From Siphlonurus alternatus (Eukaryota; Arthropoda; Insecta; Ephemeroptera; Siphlonuridae): a DNA stretch of 64,000 bases. The stretch spans positions 36,884,390-36,948,389 of the forward strand of contig OX463788.1 in NCBI GenBank assembly GCA_949825025.1, in the 5' to 3' direction. The position numbers were made by a program, and so were the translations under genes. A model generated the notes under the pieces. The model searched no databases. It was not told the origin of the DNA and saw only the letters and a program-made list of their open reading frames with translations. Positions within the stretch are counted from its first letter, which is position 1. Each line of letters opens with the position of its first letter. This document shows, piece after piece, positions 23,308 through 35,299 of the stretch.

Positions 23308-25850
23308 ATACTGTATAATTACTCCCAATGACCCATGCAAAATACCCAATAATCTTGCAACTTGTAAAGGGATTGCTTTAGACTGTTCAATATACTGTAC
23401 ACAAGCACACAAGCATATATTATATTACTTTAAATAACTTAAAGAAAGAACAAATAATTAAAGAGATAATATATTAATAAAAAAATACAATAATCATAAG
23501 TTTATGCTACTGTAATTCAATAACTCACGACAGTACACAAAAACATGTTTCCTCAATAACCAGATCAAAGTTCAAAAAGTAAATATAAGACATGCAGATA
23601 AAGTTTGCGAGATGAGAAAAAAATATGTATAATGCGAACAATAATATAATATATTTTACATCATGTTAGACTTTCGTATTTCACTATGAATCTTGGTTAT
23701 TTCTTAGTAAAATTTTGAAACCAGTCACGTATACAGGCAGCTAGTACGCGACACTAAATGAAGTTTGCTTGCTTGCTTCTTTCATGAAAATCTTTATTTT
23801 TACTCTTCAAAATGTGCCGAGAATGGTAATTATACAAATTTTAACTATTATTCTCTTAAGAAAAATAAATATTTAAGAAAAAAAAATGTGTATGTATTAT
23901 ACGTACGTGTATATAGTATATACAGATATACACTATATACATATACGGTGATTATTAAAGGATTAAAAAAAATAATAACGAAAGGAAATACAATTAACGC
24001 AAATAAAGTAATTTTAAAGATTGTTATTGAATTAAAGGTTTTATTATCAATTCGTCAGCACGAGGCTATAGTATAAGCCACTTGGATCGAGGTCACGTTA
24101 TTTCCATATAACACTGAGGCTATTATGAATATTGTAAATAAGACAGCACCATAACATATTTATAATATTACACATAAATAATAGGTACCAAGTTATATAT
24201 GTAACAAAGGGTAGCTGTGTAGTAATATATAGGTGGAAATAGCATCAAATAAGTTAAAGCAAAGAGTGAAAAGTATAATACATACATTTTTTTTTCTTTT
24301 TTCCTTAAAAAAAATTATGAAACACAAACACATAAAATACTTGATGAAATTGGTGTTTTAAGTAAATTGATTTTGTTACCTCCCCCCCCCCCACCCCTCA
24401 AAAAAAGGGTGGGGAAGGAAGAGGGCGAGGGGAAAAGCAGACAGAAAAGCAGACGTAGAGCCATATAGTAAAAGTTAACGCAGTGCATGGTGAGATGGTA
24501 TTCGTGTGATTGAGCTATGCTGAGATGATTACTATCAATATATATTATGTATATTACATAACTTCATTAACATTAGTTATATTGTATAATTATGCATTAC
24601 AATCATTCACTGGAATCATGTGTCAACAGCCTATACTGACAAGGCGACTCCAGAAAAGAAATTATTTTCTGAATTGCAAATTCTTAATTGTAATAAAATA
24701 CCAACATTTTGAAAACGAGACAAATTTAAAATTTTGGACTTTCTTTTTTATACGTTAAAAATGCTCGCTGTTTTGTTTTGCACACTATTTCTCATCAACC
24801 ATGTTAACACCAACGTAACTCATAGACACCATAAATGTGAATAGTGAGAAACCTGGTTATCTATTTGGATGGCTCCTTCGTGAATCACGACCTCTTATAA
24901 TATAGTTAAGCCAATAAGTTAAACTCAAATGATTTTATACAAAATATTAGTCTAGAATATGAAGACTGCTAGGATACAACGATATGATTTGCATCACATT
25001 TGAGGACTTCAGCATTCCATGTAACAATTTTTTTATAATAATATGCTTTTATCTTGTTGCTTATCAACAGAAATTCACATAACATGTACGTTCAATATAT
25101 ACGAGATACATAATACACATAGAGTATGTGACAGTATGTTTTGAAATGTAAGTGAAAAAAAAAAATTAAACTATAAAAAATCCAAATGAAATGAAAGTGT
25201 GTCGCTAGAATATTAATTTTTTACAGCGCCATTTCTTAATTCTTCACTCGGTCAAGAGATGTACAAAAAAAAAAAAAAATTAATTTGACTTCATAAGATA
25301 TAACTTAATGAGAAATTTTAAATCACCCGAGTTGATACTTCAAAACAATCAAAACATCTTACTTCTATAAAATTTCATGAGATTTCTGTTTGAATTATAT
25401 ATAATATAAATTATCTCTAAATAAACTCAGATAATTATAATAAAAGAGCAGATTTTAATTAATACAGATACAGGGTACATCTAAAAATATAAATGGCAGG
25501 CTCTTGATTGCTTCATTAAAACTTTACTAATTTCATGTAAAATATATACCATGGAACTCTCATGTTGGTCATAGCAAACTATATATGTATTTTCATTCAA
25601 AAGAACTAACTGGTAACAAAAGTTATGTAAATTTTACAGAACGTACTGGATGTACTGTACAATAAGTATGTTATCGGATTTCCTCATTGTCTTCTCCCAC
25701 AACTAGTCCTCTCTCACTTCTCTCTCTCTTTTTCGTATAATATGTGTTATTTCATTAAAAATTGTTAAATTTCTTTGTATTGCGTTTAAAAATTTAGTTA
25801 ATTTTATCAAAGGTTCGATGACAAACGGGAAATTAAATCAGTACATGCTA

Positions 25851-25897
<47 letters not shown>

Positions 25898-27339
25898 TGT
25901 CGCTGATAAAAAAAATAATAAGATGCATTATTTTCGTAAGCGTATTTTTATAAACAGATAAATACAATAGATAGATAGATAATAAATATACATTAAATAT
26001 ATAACCATAAAGACAGATAGTATTATAACTACAATTATCCTATAAAATTTTATCACAATACCAATGGGCTCAGAGGTTTAAGCTTATATTAGTTCTCATC
26101 AGTTCTAAGAATCTCATACAGATTGCTGAGCTTTCTCTTTATTAACGTCTATGTGGCGTAGTGTGAATATACTGATAAGCTGCTTATAATTATTATCGTT
26201 CCGTCTAACAAAAATTAATGAAGATGATAACAACAACTAATTGTAAGAGCAGCAACCCATAAATTTCCAATTTAAGGTTATATATAAATTTTATATATGT
26301 AACAATGCTTTCATATAAGAATTAATGTATCATATAAAATAATTATATGCTATATATATCGAAAAAATATAAAAAAATATAAACATAAATTAATCAACCA
26401 ATAATACTTTGTTAATTAGTTAAAATATTAATTAAAATAATTTTGTGGATATAGATAAATATTGATTGTTAACAATTTAAACTTGATTAACAAATTTTTT
26501 CTTTACTCTTCAATTAATGTTTAAATAAAATTTAGGACTTAAAACATTCTTGAATGCGAGAAAAAATAGTTATTTTAATTATTATGTTATAACTCAATGC
26601 CCGATCAAAGAAATACATACAGATGAAAATATTGTACATGGTAGTACTTTTCTATATATATTCATAATTTATAAATAATACAGTAAAAATATGTAAGTAT
26701 TAAGGAAGACCGTTTTAAAAATATATTCATGCAGCGTCAAATTTTTTTTTTTATGATTAATATAATTATGTAACTAGAAGTCAAATTCAAATTTGTATTG
26801 CATTTCATTTCAAGTCAAATTAATTATTTATTTATACTTCGTTAAAAAACAGAATAATTAGTTTTAGTAAAGAGTCGCTTACCTATTACATTGCACTTAG
26901 GTTAAATGTGTCATATAAAGCAGCCTGGATCACATTGGAAGTTAGGACGTTGCGGAGAGATATCCAAAGGAAGATGTGAGTAATTCTTTTCACAGAGACC
27001 GCGACTGATAAATACATGCAGTATTATACGTGCGGTTTGCTGCTCCAATACATAATTTAGAGCCAACTTTGATGTCCGTCAACTGCATGTTATTGCTTGG
27101 TATACAAAATGAGTTTGACTTCGTCAATAAATACAAGTAATAAATTTTGCCATCAGAGAGCTTTTTGATTAACTTTATTATAGTTTATCGTATTAAGTTA
27201 ATTATTAAAAAGTATAAACATAAAAATAAATTGAAAATATATTACTAACTGTAACAAAGTTAAAAAGTAGTAATATTATTATTATTTCAAAATTTATTAT
27301 GACAAATCCAATTTACTTGCAAGCTTTTATTTTAATGCA
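23308..27339. other. AT-rich gene-free stretch
   Basis: No supportable gene. A small hairpin of CCCCACCC and GGGTGGGG lies at 24383-24417. A 42-nt poly(A) run spans 25854-25895. The longest open frames are chance-sized and compositionally unlike coding DNA. Confidence 0.5.
25854..25895. repeat. Poly(A) run, 42 nt
   Basis: Uninterrupted A tract. It might be the tail of a retroposed sequence, but nothing recognisable lies upstream. Confidence 0.9.
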
Positions 27340-27342
27340 TAA

Positions 27343-27486
27343 AGCCTATATTACACGATACAATTTTGCATACAATTTTTCCTTGCAAGAAAATTTCACC
27401 TCCGTACAAACAAATGGAGTTCAAGTTTTCTTGAAAGGAAAAATTGTATGCAATAGTTAGAAAAATTGTATCGTGTAATACCGGCT
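27343..27486. mobile_element. 144-bp Harbinger-like MITE with TAA target duplication
   Basis: The left end AGCCTATATTACACGATAC and the inverse of the right end AGCCGGTATTACACGATAC match except at two positions. Complementarity extends inwards through GCATACAATTTTTCCTT, making nearly the whole element a hairpin. TAA directly flanks both ends (27340-27342, 27487-27489). A 3-bp TWA duplication is characteristic of PIF/Harbinger transposons, so this is probably a non-autonomous member. Confidence 0.8.
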
Positions 27487-27489
27487 TAA

Positions 27490-30478
27490 GGCAATTTGAG
27501 CATTATAAAAGTACACCTGTGGTTACATTTATACTTTCTATAAAATTTATTTTGAATACATTTTTTTTTTAAATTTTAAAATGGCTTGCTGTCATCCTAT
27601 ATTACCTAATAATAATGAGGCGTTATTATATTAAGACAGTACATTTTTTAAATGATACATGCAGAAAGTATAAAATTATAATATGTAAACGCCGTATAAA
27701 TTTAACACACCAGTACATAACACAAGGCCACAGTTACCTCTTTTCCTATCCTAGTATATATTATAGCCTCGTACTGACGCACTCCAGCCTCCTTACTCCA
27801 ATCATCCTAAGGATTGTCGGGCACCCCATCAGGACCCTTGCATGGTTGTATGGGCTCCGGCCTTTCCTGATCGTTCTCCGTTCCTGTCTATAAAAGTTTT
27901 ACTCCTTGAGTGGATGGACAGACTTGACATATGGGAAAGCTATTTTATTTAAAATAAAATTAAAATTTGACATCACTGTCTAGAATTAACGAGGGTTAAT
28001 TCTACATAAGGTATAACCTGAGAATTTGTCTGTCAAGGTCACACCATAAAAAAACTTGGCAACACTGTTGCACTAGCAATGCGACTCTGCATGGGAGGAG
28101 TGGGTGTTGACTACTATCCCTTTATATCGTTGCCACATTTCTTATTTAGTTTTAAAAACAATTCCGTTTTTGTGTAATGTTGATTGAAAAATTTAACATT
28201 GAAAGAATCATACACATTTGAATAAATTAATTATAATTAAACCAACGGTTAAAAAAATCTGAAAAAAATCAGTATAGTATTTATTTTTGACAATTTTTGT
28301 AATTCTACCAAATTAATTTCAAGAGCATCTGTCGATACGACTTTTTTCGTCCAAATATCTCAGGCAAACTCAATTGATTGAACGCAAGATTGTATATTAT
28401 GTTAATAAATATTAAATAATATAATATTATCTATGACATAACATAATATATTATAAATGATATAATATGCATGATCTTTATATCAGACCATCTGAACATT
28501 AAATAAAATATTGAAATATATGCACAAAATAAAAAGCAATGTTAATCATCAACGTGGAATAAAGAGATTATAGCTTATAATATAGTTCGTATATATACGT
28601 TTGTTACACCCTCGCATGCTATATATAATACCATATAAATATTATATTACATTGTTACTTTCAACAGCACAGAGGAAATTGAGCCTTATATGTAATCCCT
28701 ACAATATTTGAGAGAGAGAGTACAGCACACTCACACTCACACATATTGAGAGTGATCATGAGATGGCTATATACTGTGAGAAGGGGCAGTCAGCGAGCTA
28801 ACTGCTGCTGTCTCCGTACAAGCCGGGTGATTTATAATGTGTTTCACTTTCACTGATTAGCAGTAGCCAACCAGCTACCATAATATACCAGTAGTTAGTG
28901 TAGTTACATTAATATAAAGAACGTCTGTTATATTAAATGATAACTATAGCTCGCTATAGGGGTTAGTGAAAACACCATGATATATAGCAAAATATTGCTT
29001 TCAATAAAAGGACAAGAAAAAAAAAGAAAATGAAAGTATGTTTAAATTCATTTTAAACCTTCGCACAACAACAACACGCATCAATATTAAACCAATGGTA
29101 AGTATCCATCAGAAAAATTATATTGTCGCCATGTTCGTTTGCTAATTTTGACTCCTGCTACAACCACCGCGCATCGGCGCGCAACCCTTCTGCGCACGTT
29201 TTTTCGGCTCGAAGTCAAAACACTACTACCGCGAAATTCTTTAGATGCTCTTTAATTAAATTGACCCAAGGCAAATAATAAAATTTTTATAGCAGCAAAC
29301 GTAAAAGGTTAGTGCCAATACGTAATTTTAAATTTGCAAACATAACTTATTTAGAGGGTTAACAATAAGCGATCGAAAAATTGCTCCGTATAGGATCTTA
29401 CGTGCGCCCAATCTTTTTTTGTAAGTAAATGGGAGGACAAAGGATTGATGATGTCATCATGGATGCTGACCATTAATATATCATTTATTTGCACCATGCT
29501 ATACTTTGACAAATATTAATGGTGTTTTAAGCAAAAATTTAGAATATATGTCTACATTAATCTTAATTAATAGAGTAATTGGACAAAAAATATTATATAT
29601 AATATATATATATTGCTTTGAAATGAAACAAAAATTCTCTTCTTCTTTTTTGCAATTGTGTCTTATATAAGAAAATCTTAATTTTTTTTATTCATTTTTT
29701 TATTTACATAAAAATAAGGTCAGAAAAAAGTAGAAAAAATAATGCTGAATAGTATATATTTTTTTTATAAAACTTTTGTGTAATAAAATCAATGAGGATT
29801 AGATATTTTAATAGCGGGATTTATTTCATGGTGTGGACAATGGCTTGACTTCGTATATAGAGAAGACTGAAACTATCAATTGGCCGTGCTTAAGCTCAGT
29901 AACAACATTCCATTGTCTTCTACATTCGATATCCCAACACCAAATGGCACTATCTTCATGAGGGACAACTCTTCCAGACTTCTTTTTCATCTAACTTTAT
30001 TTATTTAGCTTTGTCGCGACCTTTGGTAACAGTCTGGTAGAGTATACCAGACTGGTGCATAGCCCAGCACACACATTCTACACAACCTTATATAAAAACA
30101 CCATGCATCATGAAAATAAAGCAGTTAAATTTCAGCGAGCTTGCACGTACTGTACTTCATAATATGTAATTACACTTGTAACGTACACAATACTGTATGT
30201 TACTCAATACATAAAACATAAATAATAAATCATACTGAATATAAGACATAATATAGTCTCTCTAATTTATACTTTTATTTGATAGTTGGAAGGCAAACGT
30301 GTATATAGAATTAAAAAAAAATAAAAAAATAAAAAAATAGTATACATTTTTAGTAAAATATAATAACGTTAAATATTAGTAATACAGTAGAAGGAAATAA
30401 TAAAAATATATTTTTTGCAAGTCCATTTTTACATCAATTTCTTTATTAAAAGTCAGCGGGCAAGTTTGTGCAAACGAC
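27490..30478. other. AT-rich stretch with small GC-richer patches, no gene recognised
   Basis: GC-richer patches occur at 27.77-27.87 kb, 28.78-28.82 kb (GGCAGTCAGCGAGC) and 29.15-29.23 kb (CCGCGCATCGGCGCGCAACC). None contains an open frame with convincing splice sites. They may be regulatory. Confidence 0.35.
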
Positions 30479-30482
30479 TTAA

Positions 30483-32771
30483 AGGGACACAGGACAATAA
30501 CGCTCTACGTTCGCCACAAGTTCCTCTAAGATATGGTAATGCTAAAATTGACCAAATTTTAGCTTTTGGTCCACTCCCCAAATTTAAATTAATTAAATAA
30601 AAGAGAGAGCCGCAGGGCAAAAAAAATTGCAACATCGCACCGAGTCAGGCTGGGAGGAGCGAGGAGAGAAGGGCTGGTGGAGAGAGAGGAGAGGGGGCAA
30701 GCGGTATGTGGCGGGAAGAAACGATGATGACCGATCGATGTCGAAGCACGTAAGCTTCAATAATATGGAAGATTTATATTTTATTAAATAAATATAATAT
30801 AAAATCTTTAATATATATTTTGGTTCACTATTTTTTTGCCTAACTGAAATCATTAAATCGTCACATAAATATACTATATATGTATATAATCATATGTTAT
30901 TATATATTATATGCATATCTATCAGGTGTAAAATATATTTCATATAAATTAATAAATTATTAATATATAATGTTGTATTATAAAATAATATAAAAAGTTC
31001 GTAAGGGGAAGAACAAGTACGGGGCTGAAAAAAACAATATGTGGCGTTACATGGCATATAAATATTTCATAAAGTGGATCGGATCCAAATCGCACTTGGA
31101 CTTGGATAAAGAAATCAAGGGATATCGGTTTGTTATCCCGTCATGTGCAGTGAACCGTATACGACATACGTTTCCAAGTGAGGATGGTATCTACAGTATC
31201 ACAAACCTTAGTTTACGTATGGAAGACATTTTGAATAGAAAATAGTACCGTTTTGCGTTACGATCTTCATTTTTTAACGATAGGCGCTCGATTAGAAAAA
31301 AACATCACATCCCTAGTTTAGTTTGCTGGTTTATGAGAACGCCACGGCCGTGGGCGCGGCAATCCACTTGCCTAGCGGCCATCCCAAGTATCTAATACAC
31401 TTTTAACCTATTATTAGTACTGACATCATGGTTTAATGTTCATTAATTTAGCGAACTTTAAAACCAGAACAGAAAAGGCACGCTGCCATGATTTTTGTGA
31501 ATGTGACGTCACAGGAGCTCGAAATCGATTAATTAAATCGAACCGAATCGAACTAAACCGATCAGCTGAGCTGAAAAAAGGCGTTCGTTTTAAAATAAAA
31601 GACAGATCGGAATATACGTCTATATACGCCTCCAGAAGCTATAATAAATCCAGAATGTTACTTTTAAATGCGTAAGGGTGCCTATTTTTTTTAATTTCAC
31701 CACTTTTTTTCAAGTTTTTAGCATTTTTGGTGTCGACGTGTTGTCACAACAGCGGCTCCATGCGGCCCCACTGGCCCCAGGCTTTCGTCTGGAAGAGGTG
31801 CAAAGTGGTCGAAGTGGTGGCGACGCGATTTTGAAATCAAATTAAACTTACTTTTTTATACTTTTTTCCAATAGTTATACATATTATAGAAGCATGTAAT
31901 ATTTTTAAAAAATTCCATAGTTTAAAATAACCTTGTTGTGGGATATTTTTAAAAAATTAAGATTACTACGCCTTGGCGACGTCTAGTCTGTGATCTCAGG
32001 TGTAATCTAAGGCTTGTTTAACTGTACGTCGGATTCAAACCTCGGTTTGGACAACTTGCACGATATCCAGCGTAAATTTTAGGTGAGTAGCTCATTACTC
32101 ATTATATTATAGTGTTTAAACAAAAAAAAGGGCACACTATTTCCAAATATCACCATTACTATAAAATAAAGTTCTTTCCATTAAATAATATTTATACGTT
32201 TACCATTAAAATGGTGTTTGTAAATATTTCTAACCATTTAATATTTTTAATTTATAAAAATTAATTTTGCTTTTAAATATTACAACACAAAGTACTACTA
32301 CACTCTCTCAACATTTAATAAGAATAAATATAAATACACCCCATAAATACTATGGACTTTATTTACAAAACTTTAAACAAAACTTAAAATTAGTTAAATA
32401 AATAACAATTCGATTTATTTCTTTTTTTATACTGGTGTACAGTACGTACTTCATTAAAAATTTTCCGTTTAGTATAAATAAATAACATTGTTATATTATC
32501 ACTTTTCAAGGCCTCTCTTTTTCTGCTTTCTTATTTCCCCTATTTCCCCGCCGTCCTCTCTTCCTCTCTCGAGCGCGTGAGGGGAGGGGGGAGAGGCAGT
32601 GAGGAAGCTGCTGCATGTTGCCAGCGGAGGGAATTGACGTCATCTTCCTCGGCTGGCGCTGCCCCTGGCGCGCTTACCCTGGGGCACTCGCCCCTTAGCA
32701 GCACGCATTCTTACTCAGTTAGTAGGTAACGTTTGAATAAAAAATACTTATTTTTAAGGTCCTGTGTCCCT
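30483..32771. mobile_element. 2.29-kb TTAA-flanked DNA transposon carrying a P2X7 ballast domain
   Basis: AGGGACACAGGAC begins at 30483, and its exact complement ends at 32771. TTAA lies outside each end (30479-30482 and 32772-32775), giving a 17-nt perfect TTAAAGGGACACAGGAC inverted pair. TTAA targets are used by piggyBac and Kolobok transposons. The AGGG terminus is unlike the usual CCC start of piggyBac, so Kolobok-like is the better guess. The ends are GC-rich; the middle is AT-rich apart from the coding segment at 31.0-31.25 kb and a patch at 31.43-31.68 kb holding a TGACGTCA site. I recognise no transposase. Confidence 0.75.
31039..31245 (+). CDS. P2X7 receptor intracellular (ballast) domain-like fragment
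   Basis: The 68-residue frame shows the core of the domain known from the cytoplasmic tail of the P2X7 receptor: aromatic AY/K..F..W at residues 2-13 (WRYMAYKYFIKWIG), then RFVIPSCAVNRIRHTFPSE at about residues 29-47. The conserved features visible are the VIPSCAV block with its cysteine, the basic IR pair and FPSE. In vertebrates the domain is a tail of an ion channel; in invertebrates it occurs in many proteins without the channel. The frame is open upstream to a TAA at 30991, so the chosen ATG may be internal to an exon. No P2X channel part is seen nearby. It lies inside the TTAA-flanked element. Confidence 0.75.
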   Translation: MWRYMAYKYFIKWIGSKSHLDLDKEIKGYRFVIPSCAVNRIRHTFPSEDGIYSITNLSLRMEDILNRK

Positions 32772-32775
32772 TTAA

Positions 32776-34087
32776 AAAATTATATTACATAAATGCTATA
32801 AATAACAATCTATTGTTTTTTACTGATAAATTGAACAGTTACCGGTATTTCATCTCACGGTAATGGAAATATATATATATATATTTTTTTTTCTTTACCA
32901 TGGATAGTAAATAGACTTCGAGCTCAAGTTATTAGTAAAAAAAATATAATCTTTATAGCTTAATATAAACCGTGGTGGCACTGATAATTTAAAGCATAAC
33001 AATTATGGATTCATATTTTTTTTTAAACTTAGGTGATTTTTAAACCAACTCCAAGAAAGAAAATAATTTTTTAACGTTTTTCAAATTACATTTTCTTCAT
33101 TGGGAGACAGGTGTATTAATAGTGATGTCGAAATTGCGATTTTGCCATTAAAATTAGTAATAAATTGTATCAAATTGGTAATACAATAATTACACATCAT
33201 GTAATTTAGTTACATGCGATATAAATAAAACATTATTCACACACCTACTCTGTCATATTTATACTAAAAACAATCTTCTCTCGATATTAAGGTCTTATCG
33301 TCTATACAACTTGGTTTTTTATAGATAATACAAAATATGAAATATTGCTGTATAAACAAATTTCAATGTTATTTACTTTGATGCAATATAAAATAATCAC
33401 TTGCAAGTTTTTTACACGTTGTAAAATCATTGTCTTAGGTAAGTAAGAAAAATACCAGAGACCAAATGTACATAAAATGATGAAGATATAGCAAATGCAA
33501 TTTTTTATATGACACAAATTTGATGGCAATATAGAAGCCAATCACTTAGTAATAGGCAATTTCAAACTTCTATATGGTGCTCAAAATGTTCAAAATTCTC
33601 TTTCCAGTCTCTCTCTCTCTCTCTTCTCTCTCTTATTTTTTATTTTATTTTTTAACTGCCTCTTCTCTTTGCAATACGTATTGTAGGTAGTTCTATGTAA
33701 TATTCAAGAAAGAGTAAAAGAAAGAATAGATGGAAAGATTTATTATTGAAAAGAGATATAAAACGAGCTTCATTTTTTTTTTATCATGAATGCACACGGC
33801 TTGGGCTATATATTAAATCTATTGTTTGCAAACAATAGAAACCAATAAATATTTTGCAGATCATTATTATATTTTTCATTTCCAATATTTTATAACTATA
33901 CATAAATAGAATCTAGCAAACTGTTTGTTTTTTGTTTTTTTATGTTTCTAACTTCATATCTTTGCACTTTTAATTAAAAATTGAAGTACAAATTAATATA
34001 TTATGCTATATTTATGATCGTAGTTATCAGTACAATATTCACAAAAGGCCGCTACGCATAACTTTTTATTGCATAAATAAATAAAAT
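32776..34087. other. AT-rich gene-free stretch
   Basis: No supportable gene. Only short AT runs and an imperfect CT tract at about 33605-33635. Confidence 0.5.
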
Positions 34088-34352
34088 GTATCAAGTAATG
34101 CAACTATAATTTTGTTCAGATTTTTCTAAGTCCAGAAACAATTTTTAAATGTTATTGAAAGTTCTGAAACACCCCCTGAATGCATTTAGGCAGTATTCTT
34201 TTATTCAGGACCAAACGATTCCAAGGAACGTGGTTACCCTTTCAGCAAACATTTTTTTTTAAAAAATAGCGCAGGTACTTTACAAAAAACTTATATGAAA
34301 AGCAAAAACAGAGTAGCATAATTTGATATCCTCTATTCATAATTATATTCAT
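34088..34352. mobile_element. Degenerate MITE, same family as 22972-23307
   Basis: The right end matches the family best: CAGAGTAGCATAATTTG, TCCTCTA, CATGCAATAAAA. The left side keeps TTCAGATTTTTCTAAGTCC and TTATTGAAAGTT. The centre keeps CCAAGGAACGTGG, an altered form of the family's GGGGGCGTGG. Arms are decayed. Confidence 0.6.
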
Positions 34353-34428
34353 GCAATAAAAAAAAAGCAGATATAATAGGTTTTCCATCATTCATAAGTT
34401 AAAGAATTTCAGCTCGTTTCAAAATGTG

Positions 34429-35262
34429 AAATTAATTCAAATTCAAATTCAAATTTTTATTTCGATCATAGGCTGTACAGCATGGATCACGTCAATTATT
34501 ACATTAAATATGTAACATACTTAATTCTAATTAAAATTAGCCTAAATTTAATAAATTTAAACACATATACCCAAACAATATTTAAAATATATATGATCTA
34601 TAAAATTAATACAATAATTAAAATTGTGTCCTTTTAAACATCACATTAGCACCATAATATATTTAACACACAACTTTTAAATTCAATTAAAAGTCTATAC
34701 ATCTTGACAAAATAATTAGTTATTTTAACAATTTACTAGTAGTAAATTAGTTATTTAAAACGCACTTTTGCATAAATTGTCATATATTCACATAATTTAT
34801 TTCTTCTTTTCACAGTACAATAAGTTTCTTGATGCACTTACTCTTCTTGTATGAATTATTATGAAAATTATAAAATTTTAATATGAAAATTTAACCACAA
34901 TCACATGTTTGATGTTATTTTTCCCTTTTTTTTTTTTTTTTTTTTTTTCACTGTATCACATTATCTTGATGATCTTAATGGATGATAATTAAGTTTTACA
35001 TTAATATATAATATATTGGTTTTCTCACTATAGTAATTATTATGCTGTGTCAGCTACGTTCCAGTTTGCTACATCTCCATCTGTTATTTTTGTGTCCTCT
35101 GAATAAAATTCTTTAATATTGTAATACTCTTTTTTTATTAAGATAGTTTTCAGTTTATTTTTGAATACATTATCACTACTTTCATCTCGCAATGATTGTG
35201 GTATAAAATCGTGAATTTTATGCGTTTTTAAGTTGCACACAGATATTAAATATTTCATGCAC
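34429..35262 (-). pseudogene. Non-LTR retrotransposon 3' fragment (second copy)
   Basis: Read on the minus strand, the 35258-35040 frame contains KIHDFIPQSLRDESSDNVF followed by KNKLK. This aligns with KIYDFLPSCLREVENINLF and KEKLK in the element at 51.8-52.9 kb; this pattern is the usual C-terminal tail of Jockey/CR1-type reverse transcriptases. Between them and 34429 lies AT-rich 3' sequence. The segment ends in repeats of ATTCAA (34435-34457), next to TACAGCATGGATCACGTCAA, which matches TACAACATGGATTACGTCA beside the tail of the other copy. The polymerase core is missing and an internal poly(T) run (34928-34949) interrupts it. Confidence 0.65.
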
Positions 35263-35299
35263 CACTCTGCCGCGATGTAAGATCATAAATAGTAAATAT

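Noticed and set aside
30483..32771. A P2X7-type ion channel gene
   Set aside because: Only the intracellular ballast domain is present; no transmembrane or ATP-binding ectodomain sequence is visible nearby.
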